A DNA stretch of 64,000 bases, taken from Candidatus Heimdallarchaeota archaeon. GTDB taxonomy: Archaea > Asgardarchaeota > Heimdallarchaeia > JABLTI01. How positions within the stretch are numbered: the stretch's first letter is position 1; each line of letters starts with the position of its first letter. The DNA lies in the NCBI GenBank assembly GCA_019058275.1, contig JAHLVW010000036.1, positions 89,322-153,321 on the forward strand. The letters are read 5' to 3'. A program made the translations under genes and the position numbers. The notes beneath the pieces were generated by a model. That model ran no database searches. It saw only the letters and a list, made by a program, of their open reading frames with translations, and was not told where the DNA came from. Below, piece after piece: positions 63,021 to 64,000 of the stretch.

Positions 63021-63977
63021 ATGGTGTCGAGGGCAAGTGTAGACCTCGCTTCAGCTCCCTTCAAAGAGACAGTTGAACGAAAATATTATCCAATTATTGA
63101 TGTTTTTCACGGTGTTAATCATTCTCCAAAGTACTTTGATTTTCATCTCTATTGTGATCAAATTCTAATTCCATTCAATCTTGTTTTTGAAGGTAAAATA
63201 AAACTTGATTATGTTCAATTCCTAAAAGAGCTAAATAAAACAATAGTTATTGATAGTGGTGCTGCAGCATTCCATATTGATGCTGAAAAGAAACGAGCAA
63301 AAGGAAAACAAGTAGGTTATCCTGAAGGATATCTTGAAAAGTATCTTGATTTCATAGAAGAAGTTCAGCCAGCATTTGCTTTTGCTTTAGATACTTGTTT
63401 TGAAGAGAAGGAATTTCAAACAATTCCTCAATTTGCCAGGAATATTATAAGACAGAAAGAAACAATAGAAGCTGCTCAAGAAAGAGGTTTATCAGTAAAA
63501 ATCTATCCTGTTGTCCAAGGCTGGGAAAGGATCTCTTATAGTTTCTCTGCTAGATTAACAGAAATTTTGATGAAAGAACATAAGTTAGATAGATTTGGCA
63601 TTGGTAGTATTTGCCGAGCCTTATCTGAAAGAGTATATGAAGTCTTATCCTGGATTGATCCAATTCTAGATTTATCTCAAGCTCATGCTTTTGGACAGAC
63701 TCAAAGAACAGCAGTTATTCTGAAAGAATTCGGAGTTAAATCACTAGATTCAGCTAATGCTACTAGTAATGCTGGACGTCTTTCCTATTGTGATCTTGAA
63801 GGAACCTGGTTCTATTCTAGAAAAAGTAAACAGGGTAGTAGAAAACATGATCTTGATCAAGGATTTCTTATTAATAGAGACAAATACCTCTATTTATTTT
63901 TCTTGAATGTTGAAAGTCTTGATTTTTCTTGTTTTAATATGGTTCCTGATTGGTGGGAACATCCAGTTTCTGGATAA
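63021..63977 (+). CDS. tRNA-guanine-transglycosylase-like protein (DpdA-like)
   Basis: A 318-residue TIM-barrel protein with TGT-superfamily hallmarks: TIVIDSGAAAFHI (family form DSGG), AFALDTCF, YPVVQGW, RFGIGSICRAL, AHAFGQT and KSLDSANATSN, the last resembling the DSMAWS-like active-site segment. It lacks the CxCxxC zinc motif of bacterial TGT. DpdA-type enzymes put 7-deazaguanine into DNA; archaeal TGT puts it into tRNA. Which of the two applies is open. No partner gene is visible, as the window ends 23 bp later. Confidence 0.6.
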   Translation: MVSRASVDLASAPFKETVERKYYPIIDVFHGVNHSPKYFDFHLYCDQILIPFNLVFEGKIKLDYVQFLKELNKTIVIDSGAAAFHIDAEKKRAKGKQVGYPEGYLEKYLDFIEEVQPAFAFALDTCFEEKEFQTIPQFARNIIRQKETIEAAQERGLSVKIYPVVQGWERISYSFSARLTEILMKEHKLDRFGIGSICRALSERVYEVLSWIDPILDLSQAHAFGQTQRTAVILKEFGVKSLDSANATSNAGRLSYCDLEGTWFYSRKSKQGSRKHDLDQGFLINRDKYLYLFFLNVESLDFSCFNMVPDWWEHPVSG

Positions 63978-64000
63978 TTTTGTTGAAAAATAAAAATGAA

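Noticed and set aside
1-64000. tRNA, rRNA, CRISPR arrays, insertion sequences
   Set aside because: No cloverleaf-like sequence, regularly spaced repeats, or transposase motifs were seen; a tRNA scan would be needed to exclude a tRNA with certainty.

Overview
The window is an AT-rich stretch of an archaeal chromosome. Archaeal informational genes mark it clearly: an RNA polymerase subunit P of 48 residues, an archaeal/eukaryotic-type glycyl-tRNA synthetase, TATA-like promoter elements with short leaders, a dihydroorotase and an AMMECR1 protein. A eukaryotic-type topoisomerase IB, a two-subunit ATP-citrate-lyase-like pair, and many surface proteins with LVIVD repeats or a C-terminal membrane anchor point towards an Asgard archaeon, possibly Heimdall-like. 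That placement is inference; no rRNA or phylogenetic marker was tested. I found no tRNA, rRNA, CRISPR array or insertion sequence.

Layout. 0-3.3 kb: a redox-cysteine protein, a PAP2 phosphatase, a hydrolase, and a partial tandem duplication that left one broken copy of each duplicated gene, then a frameshifted TSCPD gene. 3.6-8.3 kb: a tightly overlapping cassette of HTH/GyrI-like regulator, nucleotidyltransferase and UvrA. 8.4-14.6 kb: clostripain-type surface protease, a degenerate LAGLIDADG protein, a frameshifted flavodoxin, a membrane PHP protein and a GHMP kinase. 14.6-19.6 kb: a winged-helix regulator divergent from three aldo/keto reductase-ferredoxin fusions and a flavoprotein. 19.7-25.4 kb: a VOC protein, a ribbon-helix-helix regulator with a palindromic operator, a duplicated membrane protein, and two tandem beta-helix surface proteins. 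25.5-34.7 kb: methyltransferases, the ATP-citrate lyase pair, decaying genes, a lone acyltransferase domain, threonine dehydratase and a uracil-DNA-glycosylase-like protein. 34.7-40.5 kb: rpoP, glyS, a Cys-cluster protein, an HTH/S-layer-like fusion and glmS. 40.6-46.6 kb: an anaerobic ribonucleotide reductase operon, then topoisomerase IB. 46.7-58 kb: accessory and surface proteins, several broken, plus a PAS protein next to a seven-helix membrane protein interrupted by amber codons. 58-64 kb: AMMECR1, Mut7-C, pyrC, two CBS proteins, a decayed fragment and a tRNA-guanine-transglycosylase-like protein.

How the genes work together. The best-supported functional unit is deoxynucleotide synthesis: NrdD carries an entire NrdR-like repressor at its N terminus, lacks its own C-terminal glycyl-radical segment (encoded by the next small gene), and is followed by a glutaredoxin-like protein and the radical-SAM activase NrdG. 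An NrdR-box-like palindrome lies just after the TATA box. The UvrA cassette and the aldo/keto reductase cluster look like two regulated stress or redox operons.

Disrupted genes. Four loci are broken by single-base indels, several of them in homopolymers. Two other loci are interrupted only by in-frame TAG codons (two each) and are otherwise open. Long core genes are intact. I therefore separate likely decay or sequencing error (indels) from possible amber recoding or decay (TAG).
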